From the NCBI RefSeq assembly GCF_035294505.1, contig NZ_DATGKU010000224.1:1-33751 (forward strand): a stretch of 33,751 nucleotides of DNA, given 5' to 3'. Position numbers and translations under genes: made by a program. This DNA is from Chthonomonas sp035294505. GTDB taxonomy: Bacteria; Armatimonadota; Chthonomonadetes; Chthonomonadales; Chthonomonadaceae. The notes below the pieces were generated by a model. That model had not been told where the DNA came from and did no database searches. It was given only the letters and a program-made list of their open reading frames with translations. Below, in pieces: positions 15,400 through 24,195 of the stretch (position 1 is the stretch's first letter; each line of letters begins with the position of its first letter).

Positions 15400-17385
15400 A
15401 TGCCACGTGACATACCGATCTGCAATGGCAACCTGCTAGTTGCTTTCGATGATCGTTACAATTTAAGGGAGCTTTTTTATCCTTATGTTGGGCAATACAA
15501 CCACACCATGGGCTATCCTTGCCGATTCGGGGTGTGGTGCGACGGACAGATGTCGTGGGTATGTGACGATGGTTGGGAGCGCCAGCTGCGCTACGAGGAA
15601 GACACTCTGGTCACGGAAGTGCACCTGCTGCATCAGGGCATGGGTCTGCGCCTGATCTGCCAAGACTGCGTGGACTGCAACGCCGACATCCTTCTGCGCA
15701 GGGTGGAGATTCACAACTTGCTTGGAGGCGAACGGGACGTGCGCCTCTTCTGGCATCATGATCTCAACATCAGCGGTTCACGGGAGGGCGATACAGCCTA
15801 CTACGACCCCATCCACCGCGCCATTTTGCACTACAAGGGCCGCCATTGGTTTCTCATTAGCGGCACGAACGGCAGAGATTGGGGGCTTTCGAGCTATGCG
15901 GTAGGCATCATCGGCCACCACAAGGCCCAGGGCACCTGGCGCGATGCCGAAGACGGCTCCCTTTCGCGCAACCCCATTGCGCAGGGCAGCGTGGATTCGG
16001 TTGGTCGTGTGATGGTGCGCGTGTCCGACAAGGCGGTGGTTTACAGTTGGATATGTGCCGGTCGCGACCTCGCCGAGGTGAGCCGTTTGGATCACGAGAT
16101 TCGGGAGATAGGCCCCGAAACCATCCTGCAGCGTGTGCGCACCTACTGGCACTTCTGGGTGACAAAGGGCGACACTCCCTTTGAGATGCCCGACGACATT
16201 CTGCGGTTCTACCATCGCTGTCTCCTGGTGCTTCGCACGCAGATAGACAACCGAGGGGCCATTATCGCGGCCAACGATTCAGACGTGTTGCAATACAGCC
16301 GAGACTCCTACTCCTATATGTGGCCTAGAGACGGCGCCCTGGTGGCCTACGCCATGGACTTAGCGGGCTATCATGAAACGACGCGTCGCTTCTTTACCTT
16401 CTGCTCGCAGATTATTGACCCCAAAGGCTACTTCTGGCACAAATACAACCCCGACGGCAGCGTCGGCTCCTCCTGGCATCCGTGGGCCGATCGCACGGGG
16501 CATCTGCAACTGCCCATTCAAGAGGACGAGACGGCTTTGGTGCTGTTTGCCTTGGGCGAGCATTTCGACCGACTGTGCGATGTGGACTACCTGCGCACGG
16601 TGTATCGCGACATGATTCAGCCTGCAGCCGACTTCTTGGCGGCCTTTCGCGATCCACACACCGGCCTGCCCGACATGTGTTGGGATTTGTGGGAAGAGAG
16701 GCGCGGCATCCACACCTTTACCGTCGCTTCGGTATGGGCCGGGCTTTTGGCCGCTTCCCGCTTTGCCGGCATCTTTGGCGACAAGGAGCGTGCACGGCGT
16801 TACCGACGCGTCGCCGAGGAGATTCATGAGGCCGCACTTCGCTATCTTTACTGCGCCAACCAAAACCGCTTTCTAAGAACCATTCGCGTGGAGGAGGGCC
16901 AGATCGTTCCCGACCTTACGATGGACGCCAGCCTGGCCGGGCTATTTCTCTTCCGGTTTTTAGACCCCGACGATCCGCGGCTTATCTCCACGATGGAGCA
17001 GCTGGAGGCCAAGCTTCAGGTTCGCACGGAGGTGGGCGGCATTGCGCGCTATGAGGGCGACTACTACTACCGTTGCTCCGATGACATCGCCACGGTTCCC
17101 GGCAACCCTTGGTTTTTGTGCACCTTATGGCTGGCCCAGTGGCGCGTTGTGCGTGCCCAAAGCATTACGGAGTTGCGAGAGGCGGAATCGCTGCTGCGGT
17201 GGTGCATTCGCCATGCGCTGCCCTCCGGCATTATGGCCGAACAGATTCATCCCTTCACCGGGGCGCCGTTATCGGTCTCCCCTCTCACGTGGTCGCACGC
17301 CACCTTCATCTCCACCGTTTGCCAGCTGCGCGACAAGTATCGGCAACTGCTACGTGGGGAGGATCGGCTCGGCGTCGCCGCCTAA
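15400..17385 (+). CDS. Glycoside hydrolase family 15 glucoamylase
   Basis: The 661-residue protein has the two-domain plan of bacterial GH15 enzymes: an N-terminal beta-sandwich (about 1-260) and a C-terminal (alpha/alpha)6 barrel. The barrel shows YSYMWPRDGALVAYAMDLAG. The general acid sits in WDLWEERRGIHTFTVAS (Glu432/Glu433), and the base is in AEQIHPFTGAP (Glu614), followed by SPLTWSHATF. It should release glucose from starch- or glycogen-like alpha-glucans. No signal peptide is seen, so it is likely cytoplasmic and may act on stored glycogen or imported maltodextrins. GGAGTG precedes the ATG. Confidence 0.93.
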   Translation: MPRDIPICNGNLLVAFDDRYNLRELFYPYVGQYNHTMGYPCRFGVWCDGQMSWVCDDGWERQLRYEEDTLVTEVHLLHQGMGLRLICQDCVDCNADILLRRVEIHNLLGGERDVRLFWHHDLNISGSREGDTAYYDPIHRAILHYKGRHWFLISGTNGRDWGLSSYAVGIIGHHKAQGTWRDAEDGSLSRNPIAQGSVDSVGRVMVRVSDKAVVYSWICAGRDLAEVSRLDHEIREIGPETILQRVRTYWHFWVTKGDTPFEMPDDILRFYHRCLLVLRTQIDNRGAIIAANDSDVLQYSRDSYSYMWPRDGALVAYAMDLAGYHETTRRFFTFCSQIIDPKGYFWHKYNPDGSVGSSWHPWADRTGHLQLPIQEDETALVLFALGEHFDRLCDVDYLRTVYRDMIQPAADFLAAFRDPHTGLPDMCWDLWEERRGIHTFTVASVWAGLLAASRFAGIFGDKERARRYRRVAEEIHEAALRYLYCANQNRFLRTIRVEEGQIVPDLTMDASLAGLFLFRFLDPDDPRLISTMEQLEAKLQVRTEVGGIARYEGDYYYRCSDDIATVPGNPWFLCTLWLAQWRVVRAQSITELREAESLLRWCIRHALPSGIMAEQIHPFTGAPLSVSPLTWSHATFISTVCQLRDKYRQLLRGEDRLGVAA

Positions 17386-17410
17386 GGCCCCTGTGGGAGT
17401 CACCCGTCAC

Positions 17411-17443
17411 CTTTAGGGGCAGGCCTTGTGCCTGCCCCTAAAG
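17411..17443. repeat. Palindromic dispersed repeat, likely also a terminator
   Basis: A 14-bp perfect inverted repeat (CTTTAGGGGCAGGC, 17411-17424; GCCTGCCCCTAAAG, 17430-17443) has loop CTTGT. It follows the glucoamylase stop by 25 bp and faces the end of the DUF499 gene, so it can end both transcripts. Its central 23 bp (17415-17437) recur exactly at 29686-29708, marking it as a dispersed element rather than a one-off terminator. Confidence 0.7.
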
Positions 17444-17494
17444 CACCATCCTAAAATAGGCCGACTCGGCGGCCGGCGGAATCGTCTTAACAGT

Positions 17495-20400
17495 CTATTC
17501 CTCGAAACTCTCATTTTCAAAGCGAAGCGTTCTGCAGTTCTCCATGACTACCGACCTCAGGTCGTCAGGAAACCCGCTTTCATACTCGGCCTCTATCTCC
17601 AGCCGGATTTTTATCCGCACATCCGGCGACGCCGCGGCGAGGTGCTGCACGATCTCGCGGCTAATCTTGTCAACGTCCGGTAGGGGTCGCCTAGGGTCTA
17701 ACAGCACCGACCCATAAAAACGCCTGTAGATGGCAGGCGCCTTCGAAGGCTCCTGAACGCGGAAGTGACCGCGCGATTCGATCTCAACGTGGTATTCGGC
17801 GATCGTCGGAGAAGCCGTTTGGCTCCGCTCCTCTTCCAGCTGCCTTTGAGCCACCTCGGGCCGAACCACCCAGCCGGACAGTTCCGGTTCACAATGCTCC
17901 CCAGCCCGCAGATTTTCATAACGGTGCTTCTGTTCGTCATAGCGCGGTGCATAGGCAAAGGTGTCCGAAGCCCAAGTCAACTGCCGCACGCCGTCCGCGA
18001 TGGCCTCTTTCAGCACCTCTTCGCTTTGCAGGCGAGGCAGGTAGAGGTACTCCGCAAAATAGTCGGCAAGCTGCTGCACCGGAATAGCATCGCGATCTTG
18101 CCACAAAGAAACGTCGTAGCTCCCATCGAGGATGTCGCGCAATACGCTTCCGGCAAGTCGCTGCGCCAGCTCTTCCTCATTGATCAGCTTATTATGGGCA
18201 CGCTGCACAAGGGCATCGCCTCCGCTTAGCGAGTGCTCGTGCCATTCGATCTGCGGCAGGTTATTCACCTGCTGGCTCGGTGTCAACAGCCATTGGTAGG
18301 CATCCAAAAGTTTCTCATCGAGGGTTTGCTTGGCCTTTCTCTCTTGCTCTTGAGCTTGCCGCGCCTGCATGGGATCAAGGTTGCGGCTCTCCCGCTCCGC
18401 CACGATCTGTTTCCAGGCCATATAGTTTCTGGCTGCCTGCTTCAAATCCCTAAGCTTGGCGCTGTCGGGCGCCAAAAAAACCAGCGTGTTTTTGTAACGC
18501 CGTTGGGTGTTTCCTCGGTGGTGCAACAGGTTCTCGGCCTCTTTCAGGGCATCGCTCTCCATGTTTTTTCGGCTGTGCGCTTTCGTAGGCCCTAAAATCA
18601 CCAGGCGCACGCTGCGCTCATCCGGAATATCGTTGGAGGAGACCGGCGCGATATGTATGCCCTTGAAAGGATCGGGCCTCGGCGCCTTCTCTCTTAGGAG
18701 GTTCTTTATCCCATCCAACACCTCCTCTTCGGAATAGTTGTTGGCCAGGTCCTCCGCCGTGCGATTCAGGTTGGGCTGCACGCTATACCAGTAGCGCGTC
18801 TCATCGTGGTAGAGATGCGTCGAACGATCCGCCAAAAGGCTAAGCGCATCTTTATAGACCGCGATCCTCTCTTTCGGCTGGCAGCACCCCAAAAGAATCT
18901 GTTCCTTGGAAAGCCCCCTATGCGCCGTGCGATAGGTGGGGGCCGAACCCAAGAAGAGAGTGCGTGCCACGCGAGTACAGGCTTGGAGGTTGCCAAAATC
19001 GGAGCGCTGACGGTCTAGCTCCGCGGAACAGGCGTGTGGCCCGTCCACATCGCTTTCGAGAATCGGTTGCCAGTGCTCCTCCAGACAGCGAGCCAACTCC
19101 TCACTCACGAGAGAGTCGGAGATGGGCAGCAGCCCCGGCAAAATAAGGCTGCTCGTGTCGTTGTTTTGCCACAGCACATAGATGACGTTGGCCATTAGCC
19201 GCAGCACCCCTCGCGTTCGTTGAAACCTCTCCAACGTAGACCAGTCCGAGTAGAGCCGCTCAAACAGCTCGGGATGGATGGGGTAGGCGCGCCGCAGCCG
19301 CTCTTCATATACGGGCGTGCGACATTCGGCCGGAAAGTGCTCCGAATCTCTACGGTAAAACTGCGCATAGGCCCGCACAACCAGATCGCGCTGCTCTTGC
19401 CTCTGCGGATCGGTTATCTCCTCAAAGAGCCTACGGCGCACGATCTCGAAGCTCTCCTCCATATTGGCCGGTCGCCAAACCGATTCCACTCGGCTCACAA
19501 TTCGCCCCAAACGGTCGAGGGCCGCTGCACCTCCTTCACCCCCTATCTCCGCCTCGGATTCGGGCAGGCTAACCACCAACATGGCGTGCGGCACCGCGCT
19601 TACCGCCTCGGTGAGCGCCTGGGCGAAAGTCATGTTGGCATCGAAGGTGCCTGCCGGCAGATTGGGGTTGGTGTAGAGCTGCCGCACGAAGGCCACCCAC
19701 TCATCCACCAGCACCAGGCAGGGCGCCGCCTTCTGAAAAAGCGCCTCAAGCCGCTCCCGACCGGGGTTCACCCCTCGCTTATCCGCCTCCTCCACCAGCG
19801 CATAGCCCTCACGCCCCAGCAGTTGGTAGGCCATGACGCCCCAAAAGGTGTTTGCCTGCGTGCCATCCGGGTAGGTAGTGGGGCTGGCCGGCGAAAGGGC
19901 TGTGCCCACCAAAACCGCCCGTCGCACCTTGGGCAGGGCCGTGACGCCCGCCTGCTGCATAAGCTCCGGCACCCCCGGCAGCGACGACGGGTCTTCGCCC
20001 GAAAAGAGATGGTAAAGGGCCAACATCGAGTGCGTCTTGCCTCCGCCGAAGTTGGTCTTCAGCTGCACCACCGGGCTGCCCGACCGTTGTTCTCCGGCAA
20101 GGCGCTCTAAGGCTTCCTTAAGCAACTGCCGAAGCCCCTCCGTAATGTAGGTACGCCGATAAAACTCCTTCGGGTCTTGATACTCCGCATCGGCATCCCC
20201 TCGAAAAACCCGGTGCAGGTCTGCGGCGAACTCCGAGGCCTCCAGCCGCCCCTCCCGTACATCGGCATGAGGATAGACCACCATTCGCCACGGAATAAGC
20301 CCCTCCGGCAGCGCCGAAGCGCGTGCATCCAAAAGGCGCTGCTGCGTTCGTCTCTCCGCCTCTGCGTGTTTATGACGCAAATCCGCCATTTCTCGGGTCA

Positions 20401-20773
20401 CCTCTTCCGCAAGATCGGCTGCCGAGATGGCCCGCAACAGACGCTCCACGCTGTCTAGGCAACGATAGGCATCGTTGTAGTCGAACGATTCCTGATGTGC
20501 CCAGCGGTTACGAAACTCTTTCAGCTCCCCCACCAGGCTTCTCTCGGCGTTGCCGAGCACCTTCCGAAAGACCTCACTCCACTCTCCTATCATCGTGCCC
20601 AGCAGGACGGATATATCGCCCAAGGGGTTTTGCTGGCCGTCGTAGGCGTCGAGATGCGCTTCCCACTCGTCGCCGTAGCGGGCCTTCAGCTCGCGTTCGA
20701 CATAGGGAGCCAGCCCATCACGCAGTTTCAACAGCGCCCAGCCGACTTTCTCTGTATTGGTATTCGATGCCAT
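17495..20773 (-). CDS. DUF499 AAA-type ATPase with N-terminal Swt1-like HEPN (BrxC/PglY-like)
   Basis: This is a 1092-residue predicted ATPase of a methylation-linked defence module. Residues 10-125 form a Swt1-like HEPN domain: WALLKLRDGLAPYVERELK and, at 88-93, RNRWAH with R-x4-H spacing. A Walker A motif, NFGGGKTHSMLALYHLF, follows at about 241-256. Walker B is LVLVDEW, and the later part shows VVSLPESEAEIGG and ESVWRPA, typical of DUF499/COG1483. The C-terminal ~90 residues (RFYGSVLLDPRRP to EIEAEYESGFP) form the usual DUF499 tail. I chose the ATG at 20773, preceded by GGGAGGGG, over one six codons upstream. It follows the methylase gene by 57 bp, so the two are probably co-transcribed. 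DUF499 proteins are BrxC/PglY-related ATPases, as far as I recall; DNA translocation or remodelling is inferred. Confidence 0.88.
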   Translation of the reverse strand: MASNTNTEKVGWALLKLRDGLAPYVERELKARYGDEWEAHLDAYDGQQNPLGDISVLLGTMIGEWSEVFRKVLGNAERSLVGELKEFRNRWAHQESFDYNDAYRCLDSVERLLRAISAADLAEEVTREMADLRHKHAEAERRTQQRLLDARASALPEGLIPWRMVVYPHADVREGRLEASEFAADLHRVFRGDADAEYQDPKEFYRRTYITEGLRQLLKEALERLAGEQRSGSPVVQLKTNFGGGKTHSMLALYHLFSGEDPSSLPGVPELMQQAGVTALPKVRRAVLVGTALSPASPTTYPDGTQANTFWGVMAYQLLGREGYALVEEADKRGVNPGRERLEALFQKAAPCLVLVDEWVAFVRQLYTNPNLPAGTFDANMTFAQALTEAVSAVPHAMLVVSLPESEAEIGGEGGAAALDRLGRIVSRVESVWRPANMEESFEIVRRRLFEEITDPQRQEQRDLVVRAYAQFYRRDSEHFPAECRTPVYEERLRRAYPIHPELFERLYSDWSTLERFQRTRGVLRLMANVIYVLWQNNDTSSLILPGLLPISDSLVSEELARCLEEHWQPILESDVDGPHACSAELDRQRSDFGNLQACTRVARTLFLGSAPTYRTAHRGLSKEQILLGCCQPKERIAVYKDALSLLADRSTHLYHDETRYWYSVQPNLNRTAEDLANNYSEEEVLDGIKNLLREKAPRPDPFKGIHIAPVSSNDIPDERSVRLVILGPTKAHSRKNMESDALKEAENLLHHRGNTQRRYKNTLVFLAPDSAKLRDLKQAARNYMAWKQIVAERESRNLDPMQARQAQEQERKAKQTLDEKLLDAYQWLLTPSQQVNNLPQIEWHEHSLSGGDALVQRAHNKLINEEELAQRLAGSVLRDILDGSYDVSLWQDRDAIPVQQLADYFAEYLYLPRLQSEEVLKEAIADGVRQLTWASDTFAYAPRYDEQKHRYENLRAGEHCEPELSGWVVRPEVAQRQLEEERSQTASPTIAEYHVEIESRGHFRVQEPSKAPAIYRRFYGSVLLDPRRPLPDVDKISREIVQHLAAASPDVRIKIRLEIEAEYESGFPDDLRSVVMENCRTLRFENESFEE

Positions 20774-20830
20774 TTTCCCCTCCCGAAGCATCGTATCGCT
20801 CTCTATTCCCTGTGCTTAATCCTAACCTGT

Positions 20831-23800
20831 CTAGATGAGGTTCCCCGTGAGGTTGTTGGCTTTGGCCCCCACGCTCTCCCAGGCCGTAATCAGTTGGTTA
20901 TAGATGATGGCCTCGCGGCTCCAAGGTTTGCGGTGGCTTGCGCTGTAACAGGCATAGGCCAGGTCGCGCAGGCCATCGCTCTTCTCGCGGCCTATCGTCA
21001 CCAACAGCTTGGCCGCCCCCTCGTCGCCCTCCTTCTCATGCGCCCACAGCAGCAACAGCAACTGCCCCCAAAGCGGCAGACGCTGCACGGTCTCTCTGCG
21101 CAGAGACACATCGCCCACCGTAACGGTCTCCGACGGGGGGATGGAGAGGCGAGAGGACAGCTTCGTCCGCTCCACCAACTCGAAACGGGTGCGCAAGCGC
21201 ACGCGCCCGCCCTCCGCCTCCACCAATTGGGTCTCTTGCAGGTGGTTTAGGCCCACGTTTCGTGCCCGGGCTAAAACGTCGGCCTGCCCGTAGGGCTGCG
21301 CGGTGAAGCCGTACTGATCGAACCATTTCAAACAGAACCCGGTTTCGGCATCGTACTGCCCCTCCGTTTCGGAGAGCACCTCGTCGAGCATCTGGTTGAT
21401 GCGCTGCAGGGCCTCGCGCACCCGAATGGGCCTGCCGTCCAGCCCGCGCACCTCGCGATAGCGCGAATAGATGGCCATGCCCGGCCCAATGGCCGCCTGC
21501 GCCAGGTCTACCGGCGCGATATGGCCCTCGATAAGCGCCTTCAAAGCCGTTTTCAGCTCGGTGCGCAGCGCCTCCAAAAACTCCCGTTGCGCGGCCACCC
21601 GCGCCTCCGCCGGCCGCTTTCTGCAGGCGAGCACAATGGAAGAGGCCAAGGTATTTGCCTCTAACGAGTTTGTTCGGTTACTTAGCTCGGTGCGCATCGG
21701 CCAGGTGGCCGTTATCTGGTAGCCCGAATCCACCAGCCCCTGCAAAAAGGTCTCCCAGCCGGTGGAGGCGCTGCCGTTGGCGGCGCCGCTTCTCCCGTGG
21801 CCCGCTTCCCCATCTAGCTCGTCTCCATCGTCCTCCTCCATCTGCTTATAGGCGTAGAACAGCACGATGGGGAAGTCGGGGTGGGCGTTAAGCTGCGTGA
21901 AAAAGCGGCGCATGCCCTGCTCAAAGAACGCTTTGGCTTTCTCCTTGCCGCCGTGGCGGGCCGGGTCGGCCACAAGCTCCTCCGCTTTGGGCACAAGCAG
22001 GGTGCGGAACAGCTGGGGGTAGTGGGCGCCCAACATGCGGCGCAACCACACGTAGAAAAAGTCGGAGAGATCGGCGTAGCTGATGTTGTCGTAGTAGGGC
22101 GGGTCGGTAACAACGACGGCGTTCTGCGCGTGGGCTACGGCCTCTACGGCGTTGGCCTGATAGGCGGCACCGCCGGGGCGGACGGGCAGGTTTTTCAGGG
22201 TTTGCACAACATAGTCTAAAGCTCCTTCAAAGCTGCCGGACCGATCTCCGATCGGATTCGCCTCGGCAAAATCCCAAACCATGGGTAATGCCTGGCGCGC
22301 GAAGGCGTTTCTCACGCCTTCGCGCGCCAGGTCCCATGAACATAAAGAGTTGTTGCGGTCCGCCAGCTTATCTACGGCAAAGGCAAGGTAGGTGCACACG
22401 GCAGCGGCATACCCTTTTGCGAAGGAGTTCGGTTCTTCAGCACAGCCTGACGGTAGCGATTCATGACGCGCTGGCGTGTCGGCTTCGGATCGAGAAGCCG
22501 CGCGCCAGCGCGAATCGGCCATTTTTTTTAGGGCCTCTTGCTCGATGCGCTTATAGGCCTCTTGCAACAGGTCGCAAAAGGTGGTCAACGCCGCCAACTG
22601 ACGTGGGGTGAAAATCTCATGCCAATACTGAATTCCATATCCTCTACCGCTAATGAGTGTGGGGGTATTTGGATTCATTGTCTCTTCCGGCATCCATTGG
22701 GGACGCACCTCCTTCGCCGCACGCTCCTGCGCCTCCGTGGGCGAGAGATAGATTCGGCCCGGATAGGCGGGGTGGCCGGCCACCATCGCGATGAGCTGCG
22801 CTCCCATGCGCCCGGCCTGCGCCTCGGCGCGCACATACTGCAGAGACACCTTGTGGTCACAGGCAATGCAGATCGCGCCGTTTCTATCTACCGTCTTTTT
22901 CAAAGGCTTGCGGAGCCAACCGGCCCCGTGCTCCTCCTGAACGCCGGCGCCTCTGCCCTCCTGGTAAACCGTGTAGACCAATCGTCGTCCCTGCCCGTTT
23001 GCGGCCTGCGCCGGCACGGCGACCTCGATCCACGCCCGCCTACCCGTCTTCTTCGACAACTGACCTTTCGTTGTAAGAGGCATCTCCACCCCGCAGGCGG
23101 GGTTAGGGCAGCGCACGGTTCGCGCCCATATCCAGGCCACAACCTCGGCCCTTTGCCCATCGGGCAGCTCCACGGCGGGGTAGTTGGCCTCGAGCCGGCG
23201 CTTCGCCTCCTCCAGCATCCAGCGCCCGTAGGCCGCCACATCCTCCACCAACCCCGTGTCAGCAGCGCGTTGGTTCACGGCCGACGCCTTTTCCCTTGCC
23301 TGCGGTGCCTCCGGTTGCGTTAGCAGGGCAAACACTCCTTGGCTCTGCTCCTTACCGGCGCCGCCTTCCCCTTTCCAAGCCGAAACCGGCCCCCAATGGG
23401 CGTACCGCCCCGGCAGCTCGATGAGGGCTTTGGTTATGAGCACGGGAACCGGGTTCAGATCGCTGCCGCGCGCCCTTAAGCCCAGCCGCAGCGCCTCCAG
23501 AGGAATGGAGCCGCCCCCGCAGAAGGGGTCGTACACCTCCGGCGGCTCGCCATGGCAGCAGGCCCGTATCAGGGCATAGGCCTTATTCAGCAGCTCGACA
23601 TTGTCGCTGTTCTGCCACTGCGCAAGCTTCTCCAAAAAAGCCAAGACTTTGCGGAGGCGCTGCTCCGGCAGGGAAAGCGACCCCCAATGCGGCCGCTCCA
23701 TCTGGGGAATCGGCAGGGAATCTACCTCTTGCAGATAGGCCGGCGACGCTTCCGAATCGGTAGGGTCGTCCACCAGGGCGGCGAAGATGGCGGCGCGACA

Positions 23801-23932
23801 GGCCACCAAAGGCTTCCGTGACCACCAAAGATGCAGCGTAGAGGGATGCCCAACGCGAAGCGATTTTTCATAAGCGGCCGCCCGATTGATGCTATCGAGA
23901 GGTAGGGTCGTCTCAATAAGCTTTTTAGGCAT
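20831..23932 (-). CDS. DUF1156 adenine-specific DNA methylase (PglXI-like, COG1743)
   Basis: The 1033-residue protein opens MPKKLIETTLPLDSINRAAA followed by HPSTLHLWWSRKPL, the DUF1156 signature. The SAM-binding motif DPFCGGGSIPLEALRLG is at 135-151, and the catalytic motif DPPYYDN is at about 610, giving an N6-adenine methylase with a very large insert between the two motifs, as in COG1743. The insert carries zinc-ribbon-like Cys pairs (CPNPAC and CIAC). Two strong DNA palindromes lie inside the gene near residues 474-489 and 534-548 (numbered on the protein). AAGGAG lies 17 bases before the ATG, and AGGA just before it is weak, so the exact start is not certain. It would mark host DNA for the module. 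The target sequence is unknown. Confidence 0.9.
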   Translation of the reverse strand: MPKKLIETTLPLDSINRAAAYEKSLRVGHPSTLHLWWSRKPLVACRAAIFAALVDDPTDSEASPAYLQEVDSLPIPQMERPHWGSLSLPEQRLRKVLAFLEKLAQWQNSDNVELLNKAYALIRACCHGEPPEVYDPFCGGGSIPLEALRLGLRARGSDLNPVPVLITKALIELPGRYAHWGPVSAWKGEGGAGKEQSQGVFALLTQPEAPQAREKASAVNQRAADTGLVEDVAAYGRWMLEEAKRRLEANYPAVELPDGQRAEVVAWIWARTVRCPNPACGVEMPLTTKGQLSKKTGRRAWIEVAVPAQAANGQGRRLVYTVYQEGRGAGVQEEHGAGWLRKPLKKTVDRNGAICIACDHKVSLQYVRAEAQAGRMGAQLIAMVAGHPAYPGRIYLSPTEAQERAAKEVRPQWMPEETMNPNTPTLISGRGYGIQYWHEIFTPRQLAALTTFCDLLQEAYKRIEQEALKKMADSRWRAASRSEADTPARHESLPSGCAEEPNSFAKGYAAAVCTYLAFAVDKLADRNNSLCSWDLAREGVRNAFARQALPMVWDFAEANPIGDRSGSFEGALDYVVQTLKNLPVRPGGAAYQANAVEAVAHAQNAVVVTDPPYYDNISYADLSDFFYVWLRRMLGAHYPQLFRTLLVPKAEELVADPARHGGKEKAKAFFEQGMRRFFTQLNAHPDFPIVLFYAYKQMEEDDGDELDGEAGHGRSGAANGSASTGWETFLQGLVDSGYQITATWPMRTELSNRTNSLEANTLASSIVLACRKRPAEARVAAQREFLEALRTELKTALKALIEGHIAPVDLAQAAIGPGMAIYSRYREVRGLDGRPIRVREALQRINQMLDEVLSETEGQYDAETGFCLKWFDQYGFTAQPYGQADVLARARNVGLNHLQETQLVEAEGGRVRLRTRFELVERTKLSSRLSIPPSETVTVGDVSLRRETVQRLPLWGQLLLLLWAHEKEGDEGAAKLLVTIGREKSDGLRDLAYACYSASHRKPWSREAIIYNQLITAWESVGAKANNLTGNLI
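22291..22331. repeat. 18-bp perfect hairpin inside the methylase gene
   Basis: CCTGGCGCGCGAAGGCGT (22291-22308) and its exact reverse complement (22314-22331) flank the loop TTCTC. It encodes LAREGVRNAFARQA, read in the methylase frame. Imperfect pairing extends outward (ATGGG with CCCAT). It shares the 10-mer CGCGCGCCAG with the hairpin at 22467-22512. Confidence 0.75.
22467..22512. repeat. Second large hairpin inside the methylase gene
   Basis: CGCGCTGGCG (22467-22476) pairs with CGCCAGCGCG (22503-22512), and inner CGGCTTC (22480-22486) pairs with GAAGCCG (22494-22500). A 3/2-nt internal loop separates the stems and the apical loop is 7 nt. It encodes a segment rich in Arg, Ala and Ser (RWRAASRSEADTPAR) that does not look like conserved methylase core, so a protein-coding palindromic insertion is possible. 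Confidence 0.65.
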
Positions 23933-24010
23933 GGTTCCTAGGGCGATTCTCCTTTCTTTCGGTAAAGGGAACGCGGCCCGCTCCGCAAACCCGTTCCTTC
24001 ACGCGTTTTC

Positions 24011-24039
24011 CATATAGAGAAAATACTTTAACAACGCAA
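24011..24039 (-). promoter_or_regulatory. Candidate promoter of the methylase-DUF499 pair
   Basis: Read on the minus strand, TTGCGT (24039-24034) and TATATG (24016-24011) are 17 bp apart, about 80 bp before the methylase start in the 263-bp gap after the helicase gene. The gap is otherwise without a recognisable gene. This suggests the methylase and ATPase can be made independently of the helicase. Confidence 0.35.
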
Positions 24040-24195
24040 CAAAGCGGAAAATTTGGGAAAAGTTTCGACACACTAGAGGATACTTCCTGCCTCTGTTTAG
24101 GCAAAAGGAGCGCCACGGCGCCGATAGGGGCCCTTGCCATAGCCCTCTCGGCAGGCCGGCGGTTCTCCATGGACCTCCCGTTGGACGGCGTTCTT

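Noticed and set aside
23925..24170. 81-codon frame upstream of the methylase
   Set aside because: It overlaps the candidate promoter and the methylase start and has no recognisable sequence.
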